Of a stretch of 64,000 nucleotides of DNA, positions 9,408 through 16,663 are shown in pieces. Positions within the stretch are counted from its first letter, which is position 1; every line of letters starts with the position of its first letter. Below the pieces are notes generated by a model. The model worked only from the letters and a program-made list of their open reading frames with translations. It was not told the DNA's origin and ran no database searches. The stretch lies in the NCBI GenBank assembly GCA_005405945.1, contig BJHW01000001.1, forward strand, positions 8,556,001 through 8,620,000, read 5' to 3'. A program made the translations under genes and the position numbers. This DNA is from Streptomyces violaceusniger. Lineage in GTDB: Bacteria; Actinomycetota; Actinomycetes; Streptomycetales; Streptomycetaceae.

Positions 9408-10478
9408 ATGACCACTGTGGACACCACCCCCGCGGCCGCGGCGCAGCCCCCACCGGGCGCGCTCCCGCCGCCCATGCGGCTGCGCGAGATCGTCTTCGGC
9501 GCCGCACGGGCGGCCTCGGTGCGCGCCGCGGTCCGGCTGCGGATCGCCGACGCGCTGGGCGACCGGCCCGCCTCCATCGGTGAGCTGGCCTCCGCCGTGG
9601 ACGTCGAGCCCGACCCGCTGCGCCGGCTGCTGCGCTCCCTGGCCTGCTGCCAGATCTTCGCCGAGACCGACGACGGCCGCTTCCGGCACACCGAGATGTC
9701 CCGGCTGCTGCGCGAGGACACCCCGGGCAGCCTGCGGAACATCGCCCTGTGGTGCACCGAGCCGTGGACCTGGGAGGCGTGGCCGCTGCTTGACCGGGCG
9801 GTGCGCACCGGCGGCTGTGTCGTCAACGAGATCTACGGCAAGGACTTCTTCGCCTATCTCCACGAGGACGCGCCCGAGTCGGCCCGGGTGTTCGACGCCG
9901 CGATGACCACCTCCAGTCGGCAGTCCGCCGCCGACGTCGCCGCCTTCCTCGATCTCGACGGGGTCAAGGAGGTGGTGGACATCGGCGGCGGCCAGGGGCA
10001 TGTGCTGGCCAGCCTGCTGGAGAAGCACCCGGCGCTGCACGGCGCGCTGCTGGACCTGCCGCAGGTGGTGGCGCACGCCGATGCGCGGCTGCGGGACGGC
10101 GGGGCGCTGGCCTCGCGGGCCACGCTCGTGCCCGGGGACTGCCGTCGTGAGGTCCCCGTCGAGGCCGACCTCTACATCATCAAGAACATCCTCGAATGGA
10201 ACGACGAGAGCACCCGCCGGACACTCGCCAACGTGGTCGCGGCGGCGCCGCCCGGCGCCAGGGTGGTCGTCATCGAGAACCTCGTCGACAACAGCCTGTC
10301 CTCCTTCACCACGGCGATGGACCTGTTCCTGCTGCTCAATGTGGGCGGCCGGAAGCACACCCAGGAGAGCATGGTGGCGCGGATGACCGAGGCCGGTCTG
10401 AACGTGACCGACATCCGGCCCGTCAACGGCGCTCTGCACGCCTTCGACTCCACGGTGGGGGTGCCCGGCGCATCGTGA
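9408..10478 (+). CDS. SAM-dependent O-methyltransferase (AdoMet_MTase family 2)
   Basis: A 356-aa enzyme with an N-terminal winged-helix dimerisation domain ('ADALGDRPASIGELASAV', 'DPLRRLLRSLACCQIF'). The Rossmann domain carries the SAM loop 'VVDIGGGQGHVLASLLEK' and 'IIKNILEWNDESTRRTL'. This is the architecture of small-molecule O-methyltransferases acting on aromatic polyketides. Start MTTVDTTP has gagaggtgg 5 nt upstream. It lies ~2 kb from the spore-pigment cluster on the other side of the sortase genes, so a role in pigment tailoring is a guess. A G-run-bounded repeat begins right at its stop codon. Confidence 0.85.
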   Translation: MTTVDTTPAAAAQPPPGALPPPMRLREIVFGAARAASVRAAVRLRIADALGDRPASIGELASAVDVEPDPLRRLLRSLACCQIFAETDDGRFRHTEMSRLLREDTPGSLRNIALWCTEPWTWEAWPLLDRAVRTGGCVVNEIYGKDFFAYLHEDAPESARVFDAAMTTSSRQSAADVAAFLDLDGVKEVVDIGGGQGHVLASLLEKHPALHGALLDLPQVVAHADARLRDGGALASRATLVPGDCRREVPVEADLYIIKNILEWNDESTRRTLANVVAAAPPGARVVVIENLVDNSLSSFTTAMDLFLLLNVGGRKHTQESMVARMTEAGLNVTDIRPVNGALHAFDSTVGVPGAS

Positions 10479-10692
10479 CGCCTGCGGGGGCTGTCCCCCT
10501 CCCCGCCCGTTCCCAGAACCGAAGCTCTGCCCCAGCCCCCGGGACCGGGGCTCTGCCCCAGCCCCCGGGACCGGGGTTCCGCCCTTTCCCCGCCGCATCG
10601 ATATCCCGCTCCGCCGCGCGGCTGGGGCTCCGCCCCGGACCCTGGGGTCTGGGGCGGAGTTCCAGTTGAGGGAAGGGGCGGGGAGGGGAAAG
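10479..10692 (+). repeat. G-run-bounded intergenic repeat, copy A
   Basis: Begins cgcctgcggggg then a C-rich end (ccccctccccgcccgttccc) and closes with the inverted counterpart gggaaggggcggggagggga. The interior has short inverted blocks (gccccagcccccgggaccgg twice). It occupies the gap between convergent methyltransferase and sortase genes. Same family as copies at 19.7, 23.1 and 37.0 kb. Confidence 0.8.
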
Positions 10693-10705
10693 CACAAACA
10701 CCACG

Positions 10706-10740
10706 GTGCCCGCGTCGTCCGTCCTCGACGACGCGGGCAC
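10706..10740. terminator. Bidirectional hairpin after sortase gene
   Basis: Perfect 14-bp stem (gtgcccgcgtcgtc / gacgacgcgggcac) with a 7-nt loop, 17 bp past the sortase stop. No long T-run follows, which is usual for Streptomyces terminators. Confidence 0.75.
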
Positions 10741-10756
10741 CGCTCGGTTTGTCGCG

Positions 10757-11479
10757 TCAGCTGTACCGGTACGAGGACAGGTGCGCGAACACCACCACAT
10801 TCGCCGTGTAGTCCTTGGCCGTGTGGTCATAGACCCCGCCGCAGGTGATCAGCCGCAGCTGGGCGTTGGGGGTGTCCCCGTACACCTGTTCGTCCGGGAA
10901 GGCGTTCTTCTTGAACGTCTTGATCTTGTCGACCACGAAGGTCGCGACGATCCCGTCCTCGCGGGTGATGGCCACCTTGCTCTTCGGCTTGAGCTGGCTG
11001 AGGGGGTAGAACACCGCCGGGCCGACCTTGGTGTCCACATGCCCGGCCACGATGGCGTTGCCGCGCTCACCGGGCGAGGGGCCGCCCTCATACCAGCCCA
11101 CCAGGTTCTGGTCGGTGTCCGGGGGCGGGACCAGCACGCCCGCGGCGTCCAGCGACAGCGGGATGAAGGGCGCGCTCACGCCGATCGAGGGGATGTCCAG
11201 ATGGGAGGCGGGGGAGCGCGGCAGCGCGGGCCCCGGACGGGACTCGGGGGCGGTCGTCGACTCCGGGGAGTCCGCGTACTGGTCCTCGTTGGAGGTGTCG
11301 CTCTCCGGTTCGGAGACGGACGCGGGGGAGCTGGCCGCGGGCCGGGCCGACGGCGTGTTCTGAGAGGCGGCGTCGACGGAATTGTAGATGAGGAATACGC
11401 CGATGAGGGCCGACGCGGCGGCCCAGCGGAGAGTTCGGGTGTTGCCATCGGCAGCGCCCTGCTTGGCCGGCTTTCCCAT
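10757..11479 (-). CDS. Class F sortase
   Basis: A 240-aa membrane-anchored cysteine transpeptidase. The N-terminal segment (residues ~15-40) is a signal anchor ('WAAASALIGVFLIYN'). It is followed by a Ser/Pro/Glu-rich linker, then the sortase barrel with catalytic His in 'NAIVAGHVDTK', catalytic Cys in 'LRLITCGG', and a likely Arg in the terminal 'LSSYRYS'. Class F enzymes are actinobacterial housekeeping-like sortases with poorly known substrates. The gene sits 153 bp downstream of a repeat-rich surface protein on the same strand, its probable substrate. A hairpin lies between them. Confidence 0.9.
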   Translation of the reverse strand: MGKPAKQGAADGNTRTLRWAAASALIGVFLIYNSVDAASQNTPSARPAASSPASVSEPESDTSNEDQYADSPESTTAPESRPGPALPRSPASHLDIPSIGVSAPFIPLSLDAAGVLVPPPDTDQNLVGWYEGGPSPGERGNAIVAGHVDTKVGPAVFYPLSQLKPKSKVAITREDGIVATFVVDKIKTFKKNAFPDEQVYGDTPNAQLRLITCGGVYDHTAKDYTANVVVFAHLSSYRYS

Positions 11480-11571
11480 GGGGGTGTTCGCCTTTCTTAC
11501 AGCGCCTTGTCTCGTGGCGCCTCAGCTCAAGACGCCTTATCCACGGCCGCTTTCTCACAGCGCTCGTGGAA

Positions 11572-11610
11572 CTGCCGTGGCACCACCGCTCGGCGGAGGT
11601 GCCACGGCAG
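11572..11610 (-). terminator. Hairpin between surface protein and sortase genes
   Basis: Perfect 13-bp stem (ctgccgtggcacc / ggtgccacggcag) with a 13-nt loop. It lies 22 bp beyond the surface-protein stop and ~90 bp before the sortase start. It probably attenuates read-through so that substrate exceeds enzyme. Confidence 0.65.
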
Positions 11611-11632
11611 CACGGAATGCGAAGAGTCAGGC

Positions 11633-12237
11633 TCAGATCGCGGTGCCGGTCGGCTTGCGGCGACGCAGGGCGTAGGCGCCGGCGCCGAGGCCACCGAGGA
11701 GCAGGACCGAGCCGGCGGCCATGCCGCTGCCCGTGGTGGCCATGCCGCCACCACCGGTGTGGACGCCACCGCGCGGCTTCTCGCCCTTCTCGTGGTCCTT
11801 CCAGGAGCCACCGGACCAGTCGTGGTCCTTCTTACCGGACCACTCGTGCTCCTTCTCCTTGCCGAACTCGTGCTCCTCCTTGCCCTCCTCCTTGCCCTCT
11901 TCCTTGCCGAATTCGTGCTCCTCCTTGCCCTCCTCCTTGCCGAACTCGTGCTCCTCCTTGCCCTCCTTGCCGAATTCGTGCTCTTCCTTGCCCTCTTCCT
12001 TACCCTGCTCTTCTTCCTTGCCCTGCTCTTCCTTGCCGTGCTCTTCCTTGCCGTGCTCTTCCTTGTCCCAGGAGCTGCCGCCCTGGCCGTAGCCGTCCTC
12101 GGAGGACTCCTGGCTGCTCGAGTACCCACCGTGACCGCCCGGGTCCGAGACGTCGGCGGCGAACGCGGCGGCGGGGCGCCCAGGGTCAGGGTGGCGGCAA
12201 TCGCCGCCCCGGTGAAGAGTGCGCGAGTAGATCGCAT
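11633..12237 (-). CDS. Cell-wall-anchored K/E/H-repeat protein, probable sortase F substrate (frameshifted)
   Basis: Signal peptide MRSTRALFTGAAIAATLTLG ending ..AAAFAADV once one base is restored at ~12175. The mature part starts Gly/Ser-rich. It then has ~100 residues of charged repeats (GKEEHEFGKE(E), GKEEHGKEE, 'KEHEWSGKKDHDWSGG'). The C-terminus is a sorting signal: a TG-containing motif 'GVHTGGGGMATTG', a hydrophobic stretch 'AAGSVLLLGGLGAGAYAL' and a basic tail 'RRRKPTG'. No canonical LPXTG or LAXTG is present, so cleavage at the VHTGG-type motif is inferred from position and the adjacent class F sortase. The charged repeats suggest metal or polyanion binding or a wall spacer; the function is unknown. 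Confidence 0.75.
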
Positions 12238-12515
12238 GAGTCATTCCTTCCGGCGCCGTCGCGATACTGACTATTTGCCAGATAAAGGGATCGCATCGGC
12301 GTCTCATCCACCGTCAGCGAAGTGGGCTTCCCCTGCCACTCGGCGCGGCCTGCGATCTGCTGGGTTGTAAGCCCTCTGGGTGGAGATAAGCGCAATGATC
12401 ACTCATTTGCCGCGCGAATGGGCTGACGCTCTTTCCCTCTTTCGGCAGGCATCATTCCGATGAGCCCAGTAGTGTGAGATTTCGCGACCGGTGCATAACC
12501 CACTCGAGGCGCCAT

Positions 12516-12557
12516 ACGAAAGACGCCACACCAAAGACGCCACACGAAAGACGCCAT
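12516..12557 (+). repeat. 14-bp tandem repeat, three units
   Basis: Three copies of acRaaagacgccaY, with a partial unit just before. It lies directly downstream of the whiE terminator and could bind a regulator of the divergently placed surface-protein gene. Confidence 0.8.
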
Positions 12558-12564
12558 ACAAAAA

Positions 12565-12597
12565 GGGCCGCCGGGAGGTGAACTCCGTCGGCGGCCC
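12565..12597 (-). terminator. Intrinsic terminator of the whiE operon
   Basis: On the minus strand a 9-bp GC stem (gggccgccg / cggcggccc) with a 15-nt loop is followed by TTTTT. It lies 20 bp after the last whiE gene. It is the cleanest rho-independent terminator in the window. Confidence 0.9.
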
Positions 12598-12617
12598 CGT
12601 GCGGCGCGACACATGCG

Positions 12618-12953
12618 CTAGCCCTGGTCGCGGTCCCAGCGGTAGAACTCATGGGCCATGGCGTCCTTGGGCTCGCGCCAGGTCTCCGGGTCGTACGCCC
12701 GCATATACGGCTGGAGGCGCGCGCTGACGTCGCGGAACTCCGGGTGTTTGGAGTACTTGGTGACCTCCGTGGCCGGCGGCCGCTCCGCCTCGATCAGATG
12801 CAGATACACCTCGCCGAACTGGAAGAGGCTGCGGCCGGTGACGCCGATCAGCTTGGGCAGTTCGCCGCGGTCGGACTCCGCGAAGATCTTGGCAACCTGC
12901 GGCGCCGCGTCCCGCTGCATCTTGGCGACGATCATGGTGCGGTACATGGTCAT
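12618..12953 (-). CDS. whiE-ORFVII: TcmI-type polyketide cyclase (spore pigment ORFVII)
   Basis: A 111-aa ferredoxin-like alpha+beta protein of the TcmI cyclase family. Members close later rings of aromatic polyketides. Features: MTMYRTMIVAKM, 'IFAESDRGELPKLIGVTG', 'SLFQFGEVYLHLIE', and the aromatic-rich end 'YMRAYDPETWREPKDAM', all close to other spore-pigment cyclases. The start ATG overlaps the aromatase stop (ATGA), so translation is coupled. It is the last gene of the whiE operon and is followed by an intrinsic terminator. Confidence 0.92.
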   Translation of the reverse strand: MTMYRTMIVAKMQRDAAPQVAKIFAESDRGELPKLIGVTGRSLFQFGEVYLHLIEAERPPATEVTKYSKHPEFRDVSARLQPYMRAYDPETWREPKDAMAHEFYRWDRDQG

Positions 12954-13414
12954 GCCCCCACCGTCTCCCGGGCCCGCTGCTCGATCTTGTCCCGGATCAG
13001 ATCCATCTGGATACGGGAGTTGCGGTTGATGTGGTCCGTCATCGTGGGGTCGTCGACCGGCGCGTCGGGCCGCATCTCGAAGTCCTGGGTCCAGCGCATG
13101 CGGGTGCCCTCGGACTCCTCCTCGTACTCCCAGCGGATGTTCATGTAGGCGAAGGGGCCGGGCTCCACGCGGCGCGCCCATACCGTGCGCACATCGCGGG
13201 CCGTCTCCCGCTCGGAGACCCAGGACCAGACCTTGCCGTCCTCGTCGGGATGCATGGTCAGGCGGAAGGTGGTGGTGTCCCCGGTCCGCTGGAGCACCTC
13301 GACCGAGGCGTACTCGCTGAACAGCTGCGGCCAGTTCTCCAGGTCGTTGGTCATGTCCCAGACGAGGTCGAACGGCGCCTTGATCATGACCTCGTTGTCG
13401 GTGTGGCCTGCCAT
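12950..13414 (-). CDS. whiE-ORFVI: SRPBCC aromatase/cyclase (spore pigment ORFVI)
   Basis: Single-domain START/Bet v1-like polyketide aromatase of ~154 aa. Features: MAGHTDNEVMIKAPFDLVWD, 'MTNDLENWPQLFSEYASVEV', 'FRLTMHPDEDGKVWSWVSER'. WhiE ORFVI homologues direct first-ring folding and aromatisation. The ATG at 13414 is preferred over 13420 because cAGGAGc then sits 8 nt away and homologues begin MAGHTDNE. It overlaps or abuts the ACP gene upstream and the ORFVII gene downstream, in a tightly packed operon. Confidence 0.92.
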   Translation of the reverse strand: MAGHTDNEVMIKAPFDLVWDMTNDLENWPQLFSEYASVEVLQRTGDTTTFRLTMHPDEDGKVWSWVSERETARDVRTVWARRVEPGPFAYMNIRWEYEEESEGTRMRWTQDFEMRPDAPVDDPTMTDHINRNSRIQMDLIRDKIEQRARETVGA

Positions 13415-13416
13415 CT

Positions 13417-13674
13417 TCATGCTCCTGAGGTAAGTGAGGTGTTGATGACGTCGAGGAAGTCACCGGGGGTCTTGCAGCTCTCGGCCCCCGGTTCGATCGG
13501 GGTGCCGTACCGGTTCTCCAGCTCGCCGACGATGGCGAGCAGACCGAGCGAGTCCAGGCCGTACTCCTCGAAGGTGGAGTCCGGCCGGGCCTGCATCGTG
13601 TCCGGGTCGACGGTGAGTCCGGCGCACCGCTTCATCAGCGTGGCCAGTTCCCCGTAGGACAGTTGACTGGGCAT
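13417..13674 (-). CDS. whiE-ORFV: Acyl carrier protein (spore pigment ORFV)
   Basis: An 85-aa type II PKS acyl carrier protein. The phosphopantetheine-attachment serine is in 'EEYGLDSLGLLAIVGELEN'. N-terminus MPSQLSYGELATLMKRCAG. It holds the growing poly-beta-keto chain for the KSalpha/CLF pair encoded just upstream. RBS aaggaga lies inside the end of the CLF gene; the CLF stop and this ATG overlap (TGATG). Confidence 0.95.
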   Translation of the reverse strand: MPSQLSYGELATLMKRCAGLTVDPDTMQARPDSTFEEYGLDSLGLLAIVGELENRYGTPIEPGAESCKTPGDFLDVINTSLTSGA

Positions 13675-14924
13675 CAGTAATCTCCTTCCGGTCCGCGGAG
13701 CACGAGCGCCGCGTTGCAACCCATGAGTCCTCGGCTGAGCACCAGCGCCGTCCGCGGCTCGGCCGGGCGGGAGCTGCGGGTGACGAGGTCGAGGTCATGG
13801 CAGACGTCGGTGACGTACGGGGTCGGAGGCACCACGCGGTGCTCCATGGAGAGCAGCGCGGCCGCCACGTCCAGCGTGGGAGCCGCGCAGTGCACCCGGC
13901 CGAAGCCGGTCTTCGGCGCGGTCACCGGGACCCGGGTGCCGTGCGGCCCGAGCGCGTCGGCGATCGCCAGCGCCTCGGCGCGGTCCGCCTCGGGCACCCC
14001 GAGCGCGTCGGCGAAGACCACGTCGATCTCCTCCGGCGCGCACTCCGCGTCCTCCAGGGCCACGCGGATGGCCTGGGCGAGCCCCTCCCGGGACCGCTCC
14101 CACCGGGACGCCCCGGTGAAGGTCGAGCCGTAGCCGGCGAGGAAGCCCCGGATCCGCACCCCGCGGCGCCGGGCGGCCCCCTCCTCCTCCACGACCAGCA
14201 TCGCCCCGCCCTCCCCGGGCGCGAAGCCGCAGGCGTCCTCGGTGAACGGCAGATAGGCCCGGCCCGCGTCGCGGGCCCGGCTGAGCTCGTCCCAGCCGAG
14301 CATGCAGACGATGGAGTACGGCGCCAGCGACGCCTCGGAGGCGCCCGCCACCACCGCGTCCGCCCCCCGTCGGATGGACCGGCGGGCGTGCGCCAGCGCG
14401 TCCAGACCGCCGGCCTCGTCGTTCGCGACCACCCCGCAGGGGCCCTTGAACCCGCCGCGGATGGAGACCTGGCCGGTGCTGGCCGCGTAGAACCACGCGA
14501 TGGACTGGTACGGGCCCACATAGCGCGGCCCCTTGCCGTACAGCTGCTGCAGCTCGCGCTGGCCGAACTCACCGCCGCCGGAACCGGCGGCGGTCACCAC
14601 GCCCACGGCGAACGGCGACATGTCGTCCACCGGCAGCCGGGCGTCGTCCAGCGCGAGATCGGCCGAGGCCATCGCGAAGTGGGTGAAGCGGTCGGTCTGG
14701 ACGAGGAACCGCTCCTCGATCATCGAACCCGGATCGAAGCCGCGGACCTGGCCGCCGATCCGGACCGGGAAGTGCTCACTGCCCTCGCGGGAGATCCGGT
14801 CCAGGGAGGTGATCCCCTCCCGGGTGGCCTTCCAGAAGGCGTCGGTGCCCACTCCGCCCGGGGCGATCACACCGAGGCCCGTGACGGCCGCGCCCCGGTC
14901 CCGGGCGCTCTTCGCGGATGTCAT
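13674..14924 (-). CDS. whiE-ORFIV: Chain length factor, ketosynthase beta (spore pigment ORFIV)
   Basis: A 416-aa KSbeta/CLF. Its fold matches ketosynthases ('AAVTGLGVIAPGGVGTDAF', 'GFAPGEGGAMLVVEEEG') but the active-site cysteine region reads 'GVVANDEAGGLDALAHARR'. Most antibiotic CLFs have Gln at the position occupied here by Glu (xQAGG versus DEAGG), a substitution that may be typical of pigment CLFs. It pairs with KSalpha to set chain length and helps generate the acetyl starter. Its ATG overlaps the KSalpha stop, giving 1:1 coupled translation. Confidence 0.95.
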   Translation of the reverse strand: MTSAKSARDRGAAVTGLGVIAPGGVGTDAFWKATREGITSLDRISREGSEHFPVRIGGQVRGFDPGSMIEERFLVQTDRFTHFAMASADLALDDARLPVDDMSPFAVGVVTAAGSGGGEFGQRELQQLYGKGPRYVGPYQSIAWFYAASTGQVSIRGGFKGPCGVVANDEAGGLDALAHARRSIRRGADAVVAGASEASLAPYSIVCMLGWDELSRARDAGRAYLPFTEDACGFAPGEGGAMLVVEEEGAARRRGVRIRGFLAGYGSTFTGASRWERSREGLAQAIRVALEDAECAPEEIDVVFADALGVPEADRAEALAIADALGPHGTRVPVTAPKTGFGRVHCAAPTLDVAAALLSMEHRVVPPTPYVTDVCHDLDLVTRSSRPAEPRTALVLSRGLMGCNAALVLRGPEGDY

Positions 14925-16189
14925 GCCGCACTCCCGTCCGCCCGGCTCAGCACCACCGCGGACTGGAAGCCGCCGAACCCGCTGCCGACCGACAGCACAT
15001 GGCGCAGCGGGAGGGCGCGGGCGGTGCGCGGGACATAGTCGAGGTCGCATTCGGGGTCGGGGGTCTCGTAGTTGGCCGTCGGCGGCACCACGCCATGGGC
15101 GAGAGCCATGGCGCAGGCGACCACCTCGATGGCGCCGATCGCCCCCAAAGAATGGCCCACCATGGACTTGATCGAGCTCATGGGGGTCTTGTACGCATGC
15201 TCGCCCAGGGACCGCTTCACGGCCGCCGTCTCATGCCGGTCGTTCTGCTTGGTGCCCGAGCCGTGCGCGTTGACGTAGTCGACCTCGGAGCTGTTGACGC
15301 GGGCGTGGCCGAGCGCGTGGTCGATCGCCTCGGACATCTCAAGACCCTCACGGGTCAGACCGGTCATGTGGTAGGCGTTGCCGTAGGTGGCGAACCCCCG
15401 GAACTCGCAGTAGACCCGCGCCCCTCGGGCCCGGGCGTGCTCCAGCTCCTCCAGGACCAGCACGGCGGAGCCCTCGCCGAGGACGAAGCCGTCCCGGTGG
15501 GCGTCGAACGGCCGGGACGCGGTGGCCGCGTTGTCGTTGTTCGCCGAGGTCGCCTTGATCGAGTCGAAGCAGGCCACGGTCAGCGGGGTGATCGGCGAGT
15601 CCGCCGCCCCGGCGATGCACACATCGGCCCGCCGCTCCTCGATCGCCTGGAAGGCGTACCCGATCGCGTCCAGACCGGAGGTGCAGCCGGTGGAGACCGA
15701 CTGCACCGGGCCCTGCGCCCCGGTCAGCTCCGCCACCCCGGAGGACAGCGCGCTCGGCGAGAACGCGTGCTGAAGGTGCGGACCCGCCTTGCGATGGTCC
15801 ACATCCCAGTGCTCACCGGCGTCGCTGACCTTGACGTAGTCCTGTTCGAGACGGGTGGACGCGGCGACGGCGCTGCCCAGCGAAACCCCTATCCGCCAGG
15901 GGTTGAGCGCCTGGAGGTCGAGACCGGAGTCCCGTACCGCCTCCTGCGCCGCCACCAGCGCGAACTGCACATAGCGGTCGGAGCATTCGATCTGCTCGAA
16001 GCTCAGACCGCAGGCCAGCGGGTCGAAGTCGCATTCGGCGGCGATCCGGGACCGGAACCGCTCCGCGTCGAAGAGCGTGATGTTGCGGGTGGCCGTACGG
16101 CCCGCGGTGAGCATGTCCCAGAAGGCCGGGACCCCCACACCCCCGGGGGCGACGACACCGAGCCCGGTGACCACCACCCGTCGGGTCAC
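14921..16189 (-). CDS. whiE-ORFIII: Ketosynthase alpha (spore pigment ORFIII)
   Basis: A 422-aa KSalpha of the minimal type II PKS. Catalytic Cys is in 'VSTGCTSGLDAIGYAF', catalytic His residues in 'VDYVNAHGSGTKQND' and 'SMVGHSLGAIGAIEV', and the C-terminal 'SVGSGFGGFQSAVVL' is typical. It condenses malonyl units on the ACP to make the precursor of the grey spore pigment. The start is GTG, overlapping the cupin gene's stop (GTGA). With whiE in S. coelicolor as the model, expression is expected late, in sporulating aerial hyphae. Confidence 0.96.
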   Translation of the reverse strand: MTRRVVVTGLGVVAPGGVGVPAFWDMLTAGRTATRNITLFDAERFRSRIAAECDFDPLACGLSFEQIECSDRYVQFALVAAQEAVRDSGLDLQALNPWRIGVSLGSAVAASTRLEQDYVKVSDAGEHWDVDHRKAGPHLQHAFSPSALSSGVAELTGAQGPVQSVSTGCTSGLDAIGYAFQAIEERRADVCIAGAADSPITPLTVACFDSIKATSANNDNAATASRPFDAHRDGFVLGEGSAVLVLEELEHARARGARVYCEFRGFATYGNAYHMTGLTREGLEMSEAIDHALGHARVNSSEVDYVNAHGSGTKQNDRHETAAVKRSLGEHAYKTPMSSIKSMVGHSLGAIGAIEVVACAMALAHGVVPPTANYETPDPECDLDYVPRTARALPLRHVLSVGSGFGGFQSAVVLSRADGSAA

Positions 16190-16593
16190 GACGTCGCCTC
16201 GGCGGGTTCGTTGGCCTCCGTGTCCACGTGGCCGAGCTCGGGGCGCGGCGCCAGGGGCCCGAGGTGGAAGACCATCCGGGCCTCGGTGCTCCCCACATTG
16301 CGGAACCGGTGCCGCATGTTGATGGGGATCAGGATCGCCTGGTCGGGGCGGAGCGGATGCGCCTCGCCGTCCAGGTCCACCTCCATGTCGCCGCTGACGA
16401 CGTACACGAACTCCTCGGAGTACGGGTGGTAGTGCTCGGCGACCCGTTCACCGGGCCCCACGATGGCCATCCCCATGAAGCCGCTCGTGGCACCCACCAG
16501 GGTCGGTGTGAGCATGGCGCGCACATCGCCACCGCGCCGGCGGTTGGGGGCGACCGCGGCGAGGTCGACGACGAGAGGGGACTGCGTGGTCAT
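16186..16593 (-). CDS. whiE-ORFII: Cupin-domain protein (spore pigment ORFII)
   Basis: A 135-aa single cupin barrel. Cupin motif 1 is visible in 'EHYHPYSEEFVYVVSGDME' (HxH....E) and motif 2 in 'PDQAILIPINMRHRFRNVG'. The WhiE ORFII role is not firmly established; a metal-dependent cyclase/oxygenase or stabiliser of the polyketide is proposed for such proteins. ATG at 16593 has ggagga 7 nt upstream. Confidence 0.9.
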   Translation of the reverse strand: MTTQSPLVVDLAAVAPNRRRGGDVRAMLTPTLVGATSGFMGMAIVGPGERVAEHYHPYSEEFVYVVSGDMEVDLDGEAHPLRPDQAILIPINMRHRFRNVGSTEARMVFHLGPLAPRPELGHVDTEANEPAEATS

Positions 16594-16663
16594 GATGAGT
16601 TCCTCCAGGTAGCGTTGCGCGGTCCGCGCCACGGGGTGAAAGGTGCGAGGGGGAGAGACGTCG

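Larger units (their letters stand above)
12238..12617. other. Intergenic region upstream of the surface-protein gene
   Basis: A 380-bp gap between the surface-protein start and the end of the whiE operon. It holds the surface-protein promoter/leader (RBS ggaagga just before the start), a 14-bp tandem repeat, and the whiE terminator. The rest (12240-12500) is comparatively AT-rich. It could be a long 5' leader, but no known riboswitch consensus was recognised. Confidence 0.6.

Noticed and set aside
11850..12070. Possible CRISPR or regulatory repeat
   Set aside because: Codes for K/E/H repeats inside a gene with signal peptide and sorting signal.
12240..12500. Riboswitch in the leader of the surface-protein gene
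   Set aside because: Length is suggestive, but no cobalamin, ydaO or other consensus core could be recognised by eye; a covariance-model search would be needed.
12399..12614. Small minus-strand ORFs of ~70 aa (VWRLSCGVFGVASF-type)
   Set aside because: Created by the 14-bp tandem repeat and terminator; the frames read the same repeat in three phases.
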